Below are positions 1 through 8,486 of a stretch of DNA of 64,000 nt, piece after piece; position 1 is the first letter of the stretch, and each line of letters begins with the position of its first letter. The notes beneath the pieces are model-generated. The model was given only the letters and a program-made list of their open reading frames with translations. It did no database searches and was not told where the DNA came from. Position numbers and translations under genes: made by a program. The stretch spans positions 124,001 to 188,000 of the forward strand of contig JBBPII010000003.1 in NCBI GenBank assembly GCA_038040385.1, given 5' to 3'. This DNA is from Gilichinskyi gelida. GTDB taxonomy: Bacteria; Acidobacteriota; Thermoanaerobaculia; Gp7-AA8.

Positions 1-30
1 GGCGCCGAGGTCCGCGAGCCGACGCAAGAG

Positions 31-798
31 GTGCGACATCATTGCTGCATCCTGCGCGCGCAGCGCAGCGTCCTGGCCAAGGCGCGCGAGGTCATCCGCG
101 AGCCGTTCCCGCACGTGGTCATCGAAGACGCGCTCGACGACTACCGCGAGCTCGCCGACGCGTTTCCGGGCGCCGAGCTGCTGCGAAAGGGTCAGACCCT
201 CGCCAGCAACGAGTACTCGCACGTCCATGCCGATCAGATCCTCACCGACGATCGAGTTGCGCCCGTCTGGCAGCGCTTCGTCCGCCAGCACACCTCGGCC
301 GCGTTCTTCGCCGAGGTCGTCGCGCTGTTCGGACTCACGCATCTCGAAACCGCTGATACCGCAGTTCGCTACCTGGAGTGCGAGCGTCCCGCCCGCACCG
401 ATCGGGCGTCCTCGCCCGATCGAATGAGCGGCGCTGGATCGCCGGGCGGGACGCCCGGCGAATGCGGGCGGGATGCCCGCACTCCGACCGTGATGATGGA
501 GTGCCAGTTCGCCTGGTGCGAGCCGGTGAACGCGGTCTCCAGCTCCGCGCCGCGTCACGTCGACCGCGCGGTGTCGCTCTTCGCCGGCTTGCTCTATTTC
601 CGCCTCGAGGGTGACGATTCCGTGGGCGGCGACCTCCAGTTGTACGATGGCGAGCATCCCGTGAAGACCATCCCGTATCGCGCCAACACGCTGGTGTTCT
701 TCGTCAACTCTCCCCGCGCGCTCCACGGCGTGACGCCGCGCTCCATCACGCCGTGGCCGCGCCTGCACGTGAACTTCGTCGGCGAGGTGCCAGGGTGA
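31..798 (+). CDS. 2OG-Fe(II) oxygenase-like protein (5' end uncertain)
   Basis: Resembles the 2-oxoglutarate/Fe(II) dioxygenases found beside glycan and sulfotransferase genes. The core reads HVDRAVSLFAGLLYFR (first iron ligands H-x-D), then GGDLQLYDG, then a distal ALHGVTPR that would supply the third iron ligand and 2OG-binding region. The reading frame is open to the window edge, so GTG at 31 is only a candidate start and the gene may begin upstream. An in-frame GC-rich palindromic insert (about residues 118-155) separates the N-terminal part from the catalytic core. The stop overlaps the next gene as GTGA, so translation is probably coupled. The substrate is unknown; a role in modifying surface glycan or a hydroxylated acceptor is inference from the neighbours. 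Confidence 0.7.
   Translation: MRHHCCILRAQRSVLAKAREVIREPFPHVVIEDALDDYRELADAFPGAELLRKGQTLASNEYSHVHADQILTDDRVAPVWQRFVRQHTSAAFFAEVVALFGLTHLETADTAVRYLECERPARTDRASSPDRMSGAGSPGGTPGECGRDARTPTVMMECQFAWCEPVNAVSSSAPRHVDRAVSLFAGLLYFRLEGDDSVGGDLQLYDGEHPVKTIPYRANTLVFFVNSPRALHGVTPRSITPWPRLHVNFVGEVPG
381..491. repeat. Intragenic palindromic repeat in the oxygenase gene
   Basis: A roughly 110-bp stretch of short inverted repeats (for example GGCGGGACGCCCGGC, then GCGGGCGGGATGCCCGC) lies in frame inside the oxygenase gene. It encodes a low-complexity Arg/Gly/Pro segment between conserved parts of the enzyme. A related block sits at the 3' end of the glycosyltransferase gene at 2284-3117. Both keep the reading frame open. 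Confidence 0.6.
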
Positions 799-1418
799 AC
801 GGCGAGACGGCGGTCATCATCTGTGCCGGGCCGTCCCTTGATGCGCTGCCGCGGCGAGCGTGGGACCGCGTGGCGAATGCCGGAGCGATCGTCGCCGTCA
901 ACGGCGCCATCGCCGCCGAGGCGTGCGCGGGCGTGCGGTTCACGTACGTGTCGGCGATGGATGCGCGTCAGCTTGCCGCGACCGTTCCGCGATTCGACAC
1001 CCTGTGGTCGTCGACGCCCGCCTGGCGCCTCAGCATGATCGGCGCCGAGGAGACGCCCGCGGAGACGTACGTCCGCGAGGTCGACGAGCGCGACGGCGTC
1101 GAAGGGTGGAGCGACGATCCCGACGCCGGCTACGCCGGCGGCAGCAGCGCCATGGTGACGGTGAACTGGCTGTGCAATCAACGCGGCTTCCGCCGCGTCG
1201 CTTTCCTCGGACTGGACATGATCCCCGGCGAGGGCGGCCACGCCCGCGGCGCCGGCAATCACACCAGCGGCTTTGCCATGAGCGCCGAGCGGCACGCCGG
1301 CGTCAGCCGCGGATGGGAGAAGGTCTGCCGCCAGGCGGCCCTCCGCGGCATCGAGATCGTCAACCTCACGCCCGGCACGGGTTTGCGTACCATGCCGCGC
1401 GCGGAGCTGCCGCGATGA
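795..1418 (+). CDS. DUF115 / MptE-like protein
   Basis: A 207-residue protein whose N-terminus reads AVIICAGPSLDALP. The GPSLD signature is typical of the DUF115 / 6-hydroxymethylpterin diphosphokinase MptE-like family, which includes flagellin-glycosylation accessory factors. A second conserved block, AGGSSAMVTVNWLCNQRGF, followed by VAFLGLDM, matches the Rossmann-like part of this family. GTG at 795 is chosen because it overlaps the upstream stop (GTGA); the in-frame start at 753 would put 45 bases inside the upstream gene. The stop overlaps the next gene as ATGA. In a glycosyltransferase cluster a role in glycan or nonulosonate handling is plausible, but this is inference. Confidence 0.75.
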   Translation: MNGETAVIICAGPSLDALPRRAWDRVANAGAIVAVNGAIAAEACAGVRFTYVSAMDARQLAATVPRFDTLWSSTPAWRLSMIGAEETPAETYVREVDERDGVEGWSDDPDAGYAGGSSAMVTVNWLCNQRGFRRVAFLGLDMIPGEGGHARGAGNHTSGFAMSAERHAGVSRGWEKVCRQAALRGIEIVNLTPGTGLRTMPRAELPR

Positions 1419-2287
1419 AGCTCGCCTATTTCATCCTCGTCCATCACAAGCCGGCGCAATTGCGGCGGCTGATGCGCGCCATCTGGCGCCCGCAGCACGT
1501 CTACGTCATCCACGTCGATCGCCGTGCGTCCGCCGAGTGCCGGCGCGCGGCGCGCGATCTGTCGCGCGCGGCGAATGTCGCGCTGCTCCCGCCTTCGCGC
1601 TGCTATTGGGGCGGCTGGAGTCTGGTGCGGACGGAGCTGCGCGCCATGCGCCGGCTGATGGCGATGGGGGAGTGGTCGTACTACGTCAATTTGAGCGGTC
1701 AGGATTTTCCGCTGCGGACGCAGGAAGAGATCGCCGCGGAGCTCGAACGGCTGCCGCGCCGCGACTGGCTGGAGTTCGAGCGCGCGCTCGATCCCGGCCG
1801 CGCCACCGAGCTCGCCCGCCGCGAGCAGGTGCTTGCCGTGGAGCTGCCGTGGCGCGAGAAGCCGCGGCTGATCTACTGGGCGCCGCCGTGGCGCGCGCCG
1901 CTCCTCAAAGGCGCCACGCGCTACCTCGGCTCGCAGTGGAAAGTGCTCACGCGCGAGGCGTGCGAGTTCCTCACCGTCCCCAGGAACACCCGCCGTTTCC
2001 GTGCCGCGTACTGGGCGACGGACGTTCCCGACGAGTCGTTTTTTCAGACCGTGCTGCTGAACTCCACGCGGCGCGCGCACGTTGCCGGCCGCAACTGGCA
2101 CTTCGTCGACTGGTTCAGCGGGCCGGCCTACCCGCGCGTTCTCGACATGAGCGACCTCCCGCGGCTGGAAGCTTCCGACGCCTTCTTCGCTCGCAAATTC
2201 GACGACAGCGTTGACGACGCCGTGATCGCCGCGCTCGAGGAGCGTCTCCGGCTGCGGGACGAGGCCGAGGAGAGGAACATCGCGTGA
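1415..2287 (+). CDS. Core-2/I-branching beta-1,6-N-acetylglucosaminyltransferase family protein (GT14)
   Basis: A 290-residue glycosyltransferase. It starts MKLAYFILVHHKPAQLRRL and continues VYVIHVDRRA, the usual opening of bacterial Core-2/I-branching (GT14) enzymes. YYVNLSGQDFPLRTQEEI (about residues 88-105) is the family's strongest motif, and DESFFQTVLLNS is the acidic region near the catalytic base. The family transfers a sugar, often GlcNAc or xylose, from a nucleotide sugar to a glycan acceptor without a DXD motif. ATG at 1415 overlaps the upstream stop as ATGA, and the stop overlaps the next start as GTGA. The exact donor cannot be told from sequence. Confidence 0.88.
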   Translation: MKLAYFILVHHKPAQLRRLMRAIWRPQHVYVIHVDRRASAECRRAARDLSRAANVALLPPSRCYWGGWSLVRTELRAMRRLMAMGEWSYYVNLSGQDFPLRTQEEIAAELERLPRRDWLEFERALDPGRATELARREQVLAVELPWREKPRLIYWAPPWRAPLLKGATRYLGSQWKVLTREACEFLTVPRNTRRFRAAYWATDVPDESFFQTVLLNSTRRAHVAGRNWHFVDWFSGPAYPRVLDMSDLPRLEASDAFFARKFDDSVDDAVIAALEERLRLRDEAEERNIA

Positions 2288-3117
2288 GCGAGCTGACCAT
2301 CCTGGCCATCGCCGATCCCGAATTCGTGCCGCGGCTGCGCGCGCTCGCGGCGTCCATCGCCGCGAACATGCCGTCCGCGACGCTGCACGCCTACCTGGTC
2401 AACGTCGTCGATCCCGATCTGGTGGAGTCGATCGAGCGGGCGCACGCCCGGACGGAGTTCTCCTTCGTCTTCGCCGAGCTCGACGCGACTGTGGTGCGCA
2501 TGGGGCGCGACGGCATCACGCCGTACACCGAGAAGGCCGGCTTCTGCGTCAACCTCCGCGGCCGCGCCGTGCTCGAGCTGCTGCGCGAAGGACGGCGCCG
2601 CGTGCTCTTCCTCGACGCGGACTCCATCATCCGCCGCGACCTGGCGCCGCTCTTTCCGCTCATCGACTCCAGCGACGTGGTCATCCACAAGCGTCCGCAT
2701 GAGAAGGACTTCATGGGCGTGGCCGGCGGCGTCATCGCCGTCCGTCCCAGCGCCGGGGCGATCGAGTTCTTCGAGCGCGCCGTCGAGCGCATCGACGCCA
2801 TCGGCAACCGCGCATTCTTCAGCGATCAACTGGCGTTTCATCAAACCATCGCCGAGCTCGGCGACCGCGTGAACGTCGCGCACCTGCCGAAGGCGTTCAT
2901 CGATTGGGAGTTCGACCCGCAGTCGTACATCTGGGTAGGCAAAGGGCGGCGCAAGTTCGAGAACGCCGCGTATCTGGAAGAGGAGAGGCTCTATCAAGGA
3001 GCGCCGCCGTCCCGGCGGCTGGCTCGGCGGCGTCCCGCCGCCGCAGGCGAGGACGCCTGCGTGCCAGCCGGCGAGGACGCCGGCGCTCCGCTCGGCAGAA
3101 AGGACCGCCATGCCTGA
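2284..3117 (+). CDS. Putative nucleotide-diphospho-sugar glycosyltransferase
   Basis: A 277-residue GT-A-like protein. RVLFLDADSIIRRDL contains the DxD metal/nucleotide-sugar site, and GGVIAVRPSAGAIEFF followed by SDQLAFHQTI matches the C-terminal half of GT8/GT77-like transferases. GTG at 2284 overlaps the previous stop. The last 35 residues or so (from about residue 239) are an Arg/Pro/Ala/Gly tail made by a palindromic repeat, so the ancestral C-terminus probably ended near residue 240. It is coupled to the GT14 gene, which suggests successive steps in building one glycan. Donor and acceptor are unknown. Confidence 0.75.
   Translation: MSELTILAIADPEFVPRLRALAASIAANMPSATLHAYLVNVVDPDLVESIERAHARTEFSFVFAELDATVVRMGRDGITPYTEKAGFCVNLRGRAVLELLREGRRRVLFLDADSIIRRDLAPLFPLIDSSDVVIHKRPHEKDFMGVAGGVIAVRPSAGAIEFFERAVERIDAIGNRAFFSDQLAFHQTIAELGDRVNVAHLPKAFIDWEFDPQSYIWVGKGRRKFENAAYLEEERLYQGAPPSRRLARRRPAAAGEDACVPAGEDAGAPLGRKDRHA
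2996..3100. repeat. Palindromic repeat forming the 3' end of the glycosyltransferase gene
   Basis: Short inverted repeats (CGCCGTCCCGGCGG, GGCGGCGTCCCGCCGCC, GCAGGCGAGGACGCCTGC, GCCGGCGAGGACGCCGGC) occur in series within the last codons of the glycosyltransferase gene. They are of the same GGCGRGACGCC type as the insert at 381-491. Confidence 0.6.
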
Positions 3118-3493
3118 AGACGTCACCTGGGAGAGGCTGAAACGCAGCGCGCAGGAGCCGCTGTCGAAAGGCGATCGCATCGAGGTCTCCGAGGAGCCGG
3201 GCGAGGCGTTCGAAGTCGAGCTGTCGAACGGCGACGGCATCACGCTGTGGAAAGGCGTGACCCTGACCGGCGGCGAGATCGTGGACTGGAACTCCAAGTT
3301 CTGGATCGCCCGCATCGAGCTGATGGACGATTTCCGCGGCCCGGTCTCCTTCCGCCTCCGCCCCGATCAGCTCGACGGCTGCACGCTCTTCTTCGGCAAG
3401 GACGAGCAGACCGGGCGGAAGCCGTCGAATACGTACGTGGTGCGGGACTTTCCGCGGCGGGGGAGGATACGGCTGCGCTGGGTGGCGGATTAG
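3110..3493 (+). CDS. Hypothetical protein
   Basis: A 127-residue soluble protein overlapping the previous gene by 8 bases, with a GAAAGGA ribosome-binding site before ATG 3110. I recognise no family. It is acidic at the N-terminus, beta-rich by appearance, with no signal peptide or membrane segment. It may belong to the glycan cluster by position only. Its stop codon lies directly beside a tRNA-Asp-like remnant on the other strand. Confidence 0.6.
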   Translation: MPEDVTWERLKRSAQEPLSKGDRIEVSEEPGEAFEVELSNGDGITLWKGVTLTGGEIVDWNSKFWIARIELMDDFRGPVSFRLRPDQLDGCTLFFGKDEQTGRKPSNTYVVRDFPRRGRIRLRWVAD

Positions 3494-3570
3494 GAGGGCT
3501 CGAACCCGCGACCTCCGGCGTGACAGGCCGGAGGGCTAACCACCTGCACTGCGCGCGCGCGTGTGAAACC
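3494..3570 (-). pseudogene. Truncated tRNA-Asp(GTC)-like remnant
   Basis: On the minus strand the D-loop-like GGTGGTTAGCC, a perfect 5-bp anticodon stem with loop CTGTCAC (anticodon GTC), and GGGTTCGAGCCC of the T-arm are recognisable. The 3' half of the T-stem and the acceptor stem do not pair with any 5' partner, and no CCA is seen. It therefore looks like a tRNA-Asp gene broken near its 3' end rather than a working tRNA. Confidence 0.45.
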
Positions 3571-3631
3571 GGTCTCGAGTCCTGAGAGACCGATTCGCGG
3601 CTTATATGGCGAAGTTACATTCCTGCGGCCG

Positions 3632-6600
3632 TCATCGCGCCGGAGAATTCCAGCGGCCTTCCGGATCACCGTTGAGCGTGAAGGCGGCCCACTGGCGCGG
3701 ATCTGGATAGTCGCCGTGCAATAGCTGCAGTTGCGCGAACCGCAGCGCGTCAGCGGCGGAGCCCCCGTGGAGGAGACGGCGGTAGAAGTGGTTCATAACC
3801 GCCGCCGCCTCGTCGTCGCCGATTTCCCACAGCGTCGAGATCACGCCGGGAGTGCCGGCATACAGCAGTGCGCGTGTCAAGCCGACGATCTCGTCGCCGG
3901 CGCTGACTTTGCCGAGGGCGGTCTGACATGCGGAGAGGACGACGAGATTCACGCCCGTCAGGTCGACGTCCGACAGAATTTCATGGACCTCGACATTGCC
4001 GTCACTTCCATCGCCCTCGGCCAGTGCGAGGCGGCTGAAGAGCGGCGTGTCGGCCTCGTAGAAGCCGTGCGCGGCAATGTGCACGAGATCGACGTCGCCC
4101 TTCAGCTGATACAGGAGGCTTTCCTTCGCCGCGGCCCCAACCATCGGCACCGAGTGCAGCCTGGTGCCGACCATCATAGCCTCACGCATCGCGCCGGGCA
4201 GCTCCGGCGAGACGCCTGCAGGCGCGCCGATCACCAGCGCCTTCCCTTTCACGGGCGTCTCCTTGTCGCGCAGGAAGCGGATCGAGCTGGCGCTTGGCGC
4301 GTAGGTAATCGTGTAGTCCTCGATCAGATACCGCCTTGTGCGCGGGTCGCGAAACGCGCCAAACGGCAGGTAGTGCAACACGCCGTGCGGCACGATGATC
4401 AACCGCGAATTGCGGATGTGAACCCGAAGCGGCGCGAAGAGCTGTCCGTACAGCTCCTCGACAGTGGCCGGCTCGCAAGGCCTATCGAGCAAGCGGACGC
4501 CGCGGTCGCCGACGGGGAACCGCCTCGCCGCACACTGGGCACGTTCGAGAGCCATCCGACCGATCGGTAGCGAAACATACCGCAACGTCGTCCGATCGAG
4601 CGCCCAGGCATGCGTGGCGTTGTCTGTGACGAAGTAGCTGACCAACGTGGTGCTCGGAGGGAGCGCGCCCCGAATCGTATCGAGCTGCAGCGGCACGATG
4701 GTCGTCATCGCCGCATACTCGGGGTTGGTGGCCTTCACGCGCGTCATCAGCGCCTCGTATCGCCGACGTGCCTGGCGGATGTCGTCGTTGAGCTGTCCAG
4801 ACGGCGCGAGGCTAGCCTGCTGCTGCCATTGCATCATCTGCATGCGCAGGGTCTCGGCTTCCTGCGCCGGAAGCGTATTCTCCGCGCCGCGCGGGGACAC
4901 GTGGGCGTTGCCTATCATCTGGAGAAACACTCGCGCACGCGCACGCTCGGAGACCGCGAACGCCTCCTCGTAGCGGCCGTGCTTGACCAGCAGTTTGAGG
5001 AGCACTTCGAAGGCCGACGATGACCAGCCGGCGGCACCGGCAGAATTGCTGAGAAACGGATCGACACGGGCGTCCCCGGCCGCTACGTCGAGCGCATCGA
5101 TCGCCTTGCTGAAATAGGCGATCCCTTTGTCGTCATCACCCTCCGCAACATAGGTCCCTCCGATCAGGGCCAGAGCGCCGGCGCGCTCCTTCGCGTTCGG
5201 AATGACCTTCAGGGCTTTCATCGCAAGCTCGCGAACCATCGCGAATTCGCGGCCTTCACTGAAGAGAGCCGCCGCCTGAAGGAGCTCGACCATGCCGGCG
5301 GAAAGCATCCCGCTCCGGACAGGCAACTGCGGATCGGCAGGGACGGAGCTCATGATCGCGGCCATGAGCTGCGTGAGATGTTCCGAGCCCGGCACGCTCA
5401 GGGCGTCAGGCGTTCGGGACCACTGTTCAGCGGCTTTTTTGAAGTCCGCGAAAGAAATCTCGTCTTTCAGAAACTTCCGGGTGGACTCGAGCAGATCGAT
5501 TGCCGCGACGTCGAGACAACGGCCGTCCTTTTCCGCCACCTTCCGTGCTCTCTCCAACAAAAGGCGAGCGCTTTCGTCCGCATCGAGCAGGAGGTAATTC
5601 ATCGCCAGATTGCCCAGGATCGCCGGCTCGCGGAAGGGCTCATTCGCTTTGGCGAGAGCCTCCAGCGATTTTTCCAGGTCCGCGGCCGCCGCTCCGTAGC
5701 GGCCACGCGTCCTGTTCATCGTCGCACTGCTCAGATCAATGGAGACCTGCAAGTTGAAGTACTCGTTCTCCTCGGCCAGCGCCCACGCCTGAGCGAACAC
5801 CTTCTCCGCAGCAGCGAACCGGCCGCCCCTCACGAGCGTCTCCGCGCGGCGCTTCAGAACAATGACCTCCGTTTCCGGACTTTTCTCCGCGCGCACCAGT
5901 TCCAGCGCGCGATCGTTCCACGCCAGGGCATCATCGATCCGGCCGCTGCGCATCTCGATTTCGGCGAGCTCGCCGAAGACCTCGACCTTTAGGCGTTTCG
6001 GAGTGAGGACCCCCACAGGTCGCAGCACCTTCAGACCCTCGAGCGCTTTCCCGTAGCTCTCTCGTGCCTCGTCCAACCGCCACTGCCGCCGGCGCAGATT
6101 GCCGATGTGGAAATCGATCGGCGGATCGACTCTCCCGCCAAAGATGGCCGCCGCTTTCTTCGCGCGCCGCAGTTGCGCCTCGGCCTTTTCGAGCTCGCCG
6201 ATCTGGACGAATTCAGCGCCATAGCCCGTGCTCGTGAAGGCCTCGAGAAGCTGTAGCACGATCGGTTTGTCGATCCCTTCATATTCCGCGGGTGGCAGTC
6301 CCACGACAGGACCGACGACCATGAGTGCGTCGATGGAGAGCGGTGCGGACGACGACTTCGCCTTTTCCAGCATGGCGAAGGACTTTTCGTAAAACGCGAG
6401 AACCTGGTCGGACTGGCTCTCGAGCAAGCGCTCATGCTCGGCAAGCATCCAGTACGCCAGCCACGCCCCGACGTAGTCGCCCGTCCCTTCGAGGCGGGTC
6501 GTCGCCTCGCCGAAGTGCACCCGAGTGTTTTGCGCGTCGTTAGTGTTCATATCGACCAGGCTGAGAAAGAGCCAGGCGATCGCTTCGCGCCTCGGGTCGC

Positions 6601-6766
6601 GAGCCTCGTGGTACGCGGTCAGCGCCTCGTTGATCTGCACCCGCAGTGCGCCGAAGTCCCGCGAGGGCCAGAGCATCATGATCCTCTCCAGCCGGTCGTC
6701 CGCACCCGCGGCGGGCGTGTCCGCCGTCACGAGCAGCAGGATCACGACCAGGACGTGGCGCGTCAT
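3632..6766 (-). CDS. Secreted TPR-CHAT protein
   Basis: A 1044-residue protein with a signal peptide (MTRHVLVVILLLVTADTPA) and a long alpha-helical TPR region (about residues 30-600). Its C-terminal CHAT domain belongs to the caspase/separase-like peptidases. The catalytic dyad is present: His in VDLVHIAAHGF (about residue 900) and Cys in VVLSACQTALG (about 947). These are followed by the family blocks GLTRALLYAGTPGVISTLW and QWAAFTLNGDP. CHAT proteases are usually activated through their repeat domains and cleave partner proteins; the partner here is not evident. A relic of a second CHAT gene lies just upstream (6778-6900), so the locus once held a tandem pair. Confidence 0.88.
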   Translation of the reverse strand: MTRHVLVVILLLVTADTPAAGADDRLERIMMLWPSRDFGALRVQINEALTAYHEARDPRREAIAWLFLSLVDMNTNDAQNTRVHFGEATTRLEGTGDYVGAWLAYWMLAEHERLLESQSDQVLAFYEKSFAMLEKAKSSSAPLSIDALMVVGPVVGLPPAEYEGIDKPIVLQLLEAFTSTGYGAEFVQIGELEKAEAQLRRAKKAAAIFGGRVDPPIDFHIGNLRRRQWRLDEARESYGKALEGLKVLRPVGVLTPKRLKVEVFGELAEIEMRSGRIDDALAWNDRALELVRAEKSPETEVIVLKRRAETLVRGGRFAAAEKVFAQAWALAEENEYFNLQVSIDLSSATMNRTRGRYGAAAADLEKSLEALAKANEPFREPAILGNLAMNYLLLDADESARLLLERARKVAEKDGRCLDVAAIDLLESTRKFLKDEISFADFKKAAEQWSRTPDALSVPGSEHLTQLMAAIMSSVPADPQLPVRSGMLSAGMVELLQAAALFSEGREFAMVRELAMKALKVIPNAKERAGALALIGGTYVAEGDDDKGIAYFSKAIDALDVAAGDARVDPFLSNSAGAAGWSSSAFEVLLKLLVKHGRYEEAFAVSERARARVFLQMIGNAHVSPRGAENTLPAQEAETLRMQMMQWQQQASLAPSGQLNDDIRQARRRYEALMTRVKATNPEYAAMTTIVPLQLDTIRGALPPSTTLVSYFVTDNATHAWALDRTTLRYVSLPIGRMALERAQCAARRFPVGDRGVRLLDRPCEPATVEELYGQLFAPLRVHIRNSRLIIVPHGVLHYLPFGAFRDPRTRRYLIEDYTITYAPSASSIRFLRDKETPVKGKALVIGAPAGVSPELPGAMREAMMVGTRLHSVPMVGAAAKESLLYQLKGDVDLVHIAAHGFYEADTPLFSRLALAEGDGSDGNVEVHEILSDVDLTGVNLVVLSACQTALGKVSAGDEIVGLTRALLYAGTPGVISTLWEIGDDEAAAVMNHFYRRLLHGGSAADALRFAQLQLLHGDYPDPRQWAAFTLNGDPEGRWNSPAR

Positions 6767-6777
6767 GTCAATACTCC

Positions 6778-6900
6778 GTCGCTTCCGTGCCTCTCTGAGT
6801 TCCCGCTGAGCGTGAACGCTGCCACTGGCTCGGAGGCGAGAAATCGCCGCGCCGCAGTTGCATTGTCCTCAATGTTACGCAGCTGAGGAGCGGCGTGTCC
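6778..6900 (-). pseudogene. Relic of a second CHAT protein gene (3' end)
   Basis: The minus strand encodes QLRRGDFSPPSQW and, after a one-base frame change, AFTLSGNSER. These match the C-terminus of the neighbouring CHAT protein (QLLHGDYPDPRQWAAFTLNGD). SEPDTPLLS just before it resembles that protein's EADTPLFS, which normally lies about 110 residues further upstream, so an internal deletion is likely. Confidence 0.6.
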
Positions 6901-6958
6901 GGCTCAGAGTAGCGGCAACGGATGTTCATCGGCACCTCATCACTTGAGACACGGTTCC

Positions 6959-7167
6959 GAAGCAACTGTGGCGAATCGCCTCGACGAATTCGGCTTCGAC
7001 GGCTGGATCGGTCCCGAGCCGCACGGGCGGGCCCAGTCGAACAGCGGCTGGGTGCGCGATGCGCTCTACGCGCGGGAGGCGCTGCCGCTGCTCGACGAGC
7101 TCGACGAGCACGGCGGTGATCAGCCGTGGCTCCTCGCGAACTCGTTCGTCAACCCTCACGACTCGGC
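6959..7167 (+). pseudogene. Sulfatase-like fragment
   Basis: An internal fragment of about 68 codons reads FGFDGWIGPEPHG...YAREALPLLDEL...PWLLANSFVNPHD. The final block is the conserved SFVNPHD of type I sulfatases. Catalytic residues on either side are absent. At NPHD the sequence changes abruptly into an unrelated coding fragment in another frame. Confidence 0.6.
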
Positions 7168-7293
7168 ATTGAAGACGCGATCTACAACGCGCGCGTGACG
7201 GTGAAGGTCGTGAGCGGCAGCGGCAGAATCACCGCCTACGGTTCGGCCGTCGACACGTCGAGCAACGACGGCACCTACAGCCAGGCGCAATAG
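7168..7293 (+). pseudogene. C-terminal fragment of an Fn3-repeat surface protein
   Basis: Reads YNARVTVKVVSGSGRITAYG and then SAVDTSSNDGTYSQAQ before a stop. The giant secreted protein at 42986-48271 ends almost the same way (YNVRVTVKVLSGTGKVTAYG). It is fused out of frame to the sulfatase fragment, with no start or upstream part, so it is the tail of a lost paralogue. Confidence 0.6.
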
Positions 7294-7391
7294 TCCAGTG
7301 GAGCGGCGGTTGAGAGCCAGGCTGAGAGCCCGCCGCTCCACTTCCCCACATTTTTTCAGCGAGCGTGTCTACACGTCCAACGGAGGGTCTC

Positions 7392-8177
7392 ATGAAGGTA
7401 CGCAATTACGTCGCGCTGCTCATCGGTCTTCAACTTCTTTTCTCGCTGCCCCTGGCCGCGGCCGCACCCGCGGCTCCGGCCAAATCCGACGCGGCGTTTT
7501 CCAACAAGGACGTGATCAAACTCGTGAAGCTGGAGCTTGGTGACGACGTCGTAATCGGGAAGATCAAACAGGCCGCTGACGTGGCGTTCGATCTGACGAC
7601 CGATGGACTCGTCCAATTGAAACAGGCCGGCGTCAGCTCCCGCGTGATCTCTGCAATGCTGGAGAAGACCACGCCGCCGGCCGCGCCGCAGACGATGCCT
7701 AATGCCGGAGGCGGAAATCAGCCGCAATTCTTCGATGGCCGGGACGACGTGCGCATTGTGATTGACGACAAAGAAATCCGCCTTCCTGCGAACCGCGGCG
7801 ATTTAACGTCCACGGGTTTTCGGCCGGTCGTGTTCACGTTCCTCGATTATCCCGGCCTTCACGCGCGTACAAGAATCAAGAATGCCCGTCCCACACTCGT
7901 CGTTCGTTCCGAGCACGATCCGAAAGGCTACTATTACCTTGGGAAGCTGGACGTAAACGACGAGGAAGACAACAATCGGTCGTTGAAGATTGAACAGAAG
8001 GCCAGCGGCTTTACATCAACGACGCGAGTCATTCCTGCGGGCCGATGGTATGTCGAGTACGAATCGTCGGAGAAAACGCCCGGCATCTGGTACATCACTC
8101 CGAAACGCGATCTCCATCAGGGCGAGTACGGTGTCGTCGTGCCCGGCGGCGTCCTCTACGAGTTCGGCGTGGATTGA
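7392..8177 (+). CDS. Secreted protein with an N-terminal helical 'KLGDDVVIGKI' module
   Basis: A 261-residue exported protein. ATG 7392 is preceded by GGAGG and followed by a signal peptide (MKVRNYVALLIGLQLLFSLP, cleavage near AAA). The mature N-terminus (DVIKLVKLELGDDVVIGKI, then DGLVQLKQAGVSSRVISAML) is a module found in many acidobacterial exported proteins and predicted to be helical. The C-terminal region (about residues 105-261) is probably beta-rich and is unrecognised. It stands alone after the relic region, with no operon partner. Function unknown. Confidence 0.75.
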   Translation: MKVRNYVALLIGLQLLFSLPLAAAAPAAPAKSDAAFSNKDVIKLVKLELGDDVVIGKIKQAADVAFDLTTDGLVQLKQAGVSSRVISAMLEKTTPPAAPQTMPNAGGGNQPQFFDGRDDVRIVIDDKEIRLPANRGDLTSTGFRPVVFTFLDYPGLHARTRIKNARPTLVVRSEHDPKGYYYLGKLDVNDEEDNNRSLKIEQKASGFTSTTRVIPAGRWYVEYESSEKTPGIWYITPKRDLHQGEYGVVVPGGVLYEFGVD

Positions 8178-8197
8178 TCGCACAACTCGCGGCTTAC

Positions 8198-8240
8198 GTC
8201 ATCCTGAACCGCGAAGACGGCGAATCCCGCTTCGCGGCTT
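8198..8240. repeat. Half-copy of the GTCATCCTGA-type repeat
   Basis: CGTCATCCTGAACCGCGAAG followed by ACGGCGAATCCC lies just after the stop of the secreted-protein gene. It matches one arm of the larger palindrome at 50467-50543. Confidence 0.5.
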
Positions 8241-8255
8241 GTGCCTCGTCGCGTA

Positions 8256-8486
8256 TTACACGATGATGCACCCGAAGAATAACCGCTTCCTCGATTGGGA
8301 GGAGTAGCGCTGGACTCCGCGCAGATGCGCGGCACCTTCAAACTCAACCACCACAAGAACTGCGGGGCGGATGTTTCGGTTGGCTCGCGGCATGGCTGGT
8401 TGTTCCTTCGGACCGGATGGCGCGCAGGAGATGAGCAGCGATCCTGTCAGGGCAACCATCACAGCAACTCTCAGCAGTCTAGGCAT
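8256..8486 (-). CDS. Possible small lipoprotein
   Basis: A 76-residue frame whose N-terminus (LLRVAVMVALTGSLLISC) is a credible lipoprotein signal with lipobox LISC. After the cysteine comes a Pro/Ala-rich stretch and no recognisable domain. No clear ribosome-binding site precedes ATG 8486. It may be the start of a truncated gene, since the C-terminus looks random. It occupies most of the 410-base gap between the neighbouring plus-strand genes, where nothing else is evident. Confidence 0.35.
   Translation of the reverse strand: MPRLLRVAVMVALTGSLLISCAPSGPKEQPAMPRANRNIRPAVLVVVEFEGAAHLRGVQRYSSQSRKRLFFGCIIV

Noticed and set aside
860..1414. N-terminal extension of the GT14 gene by 185 codons
   Set aside because: Arg-rich shadow of the DUF115 gene. 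ATG 1415 overlaps the upstream stop and begins with the family N-terminus.
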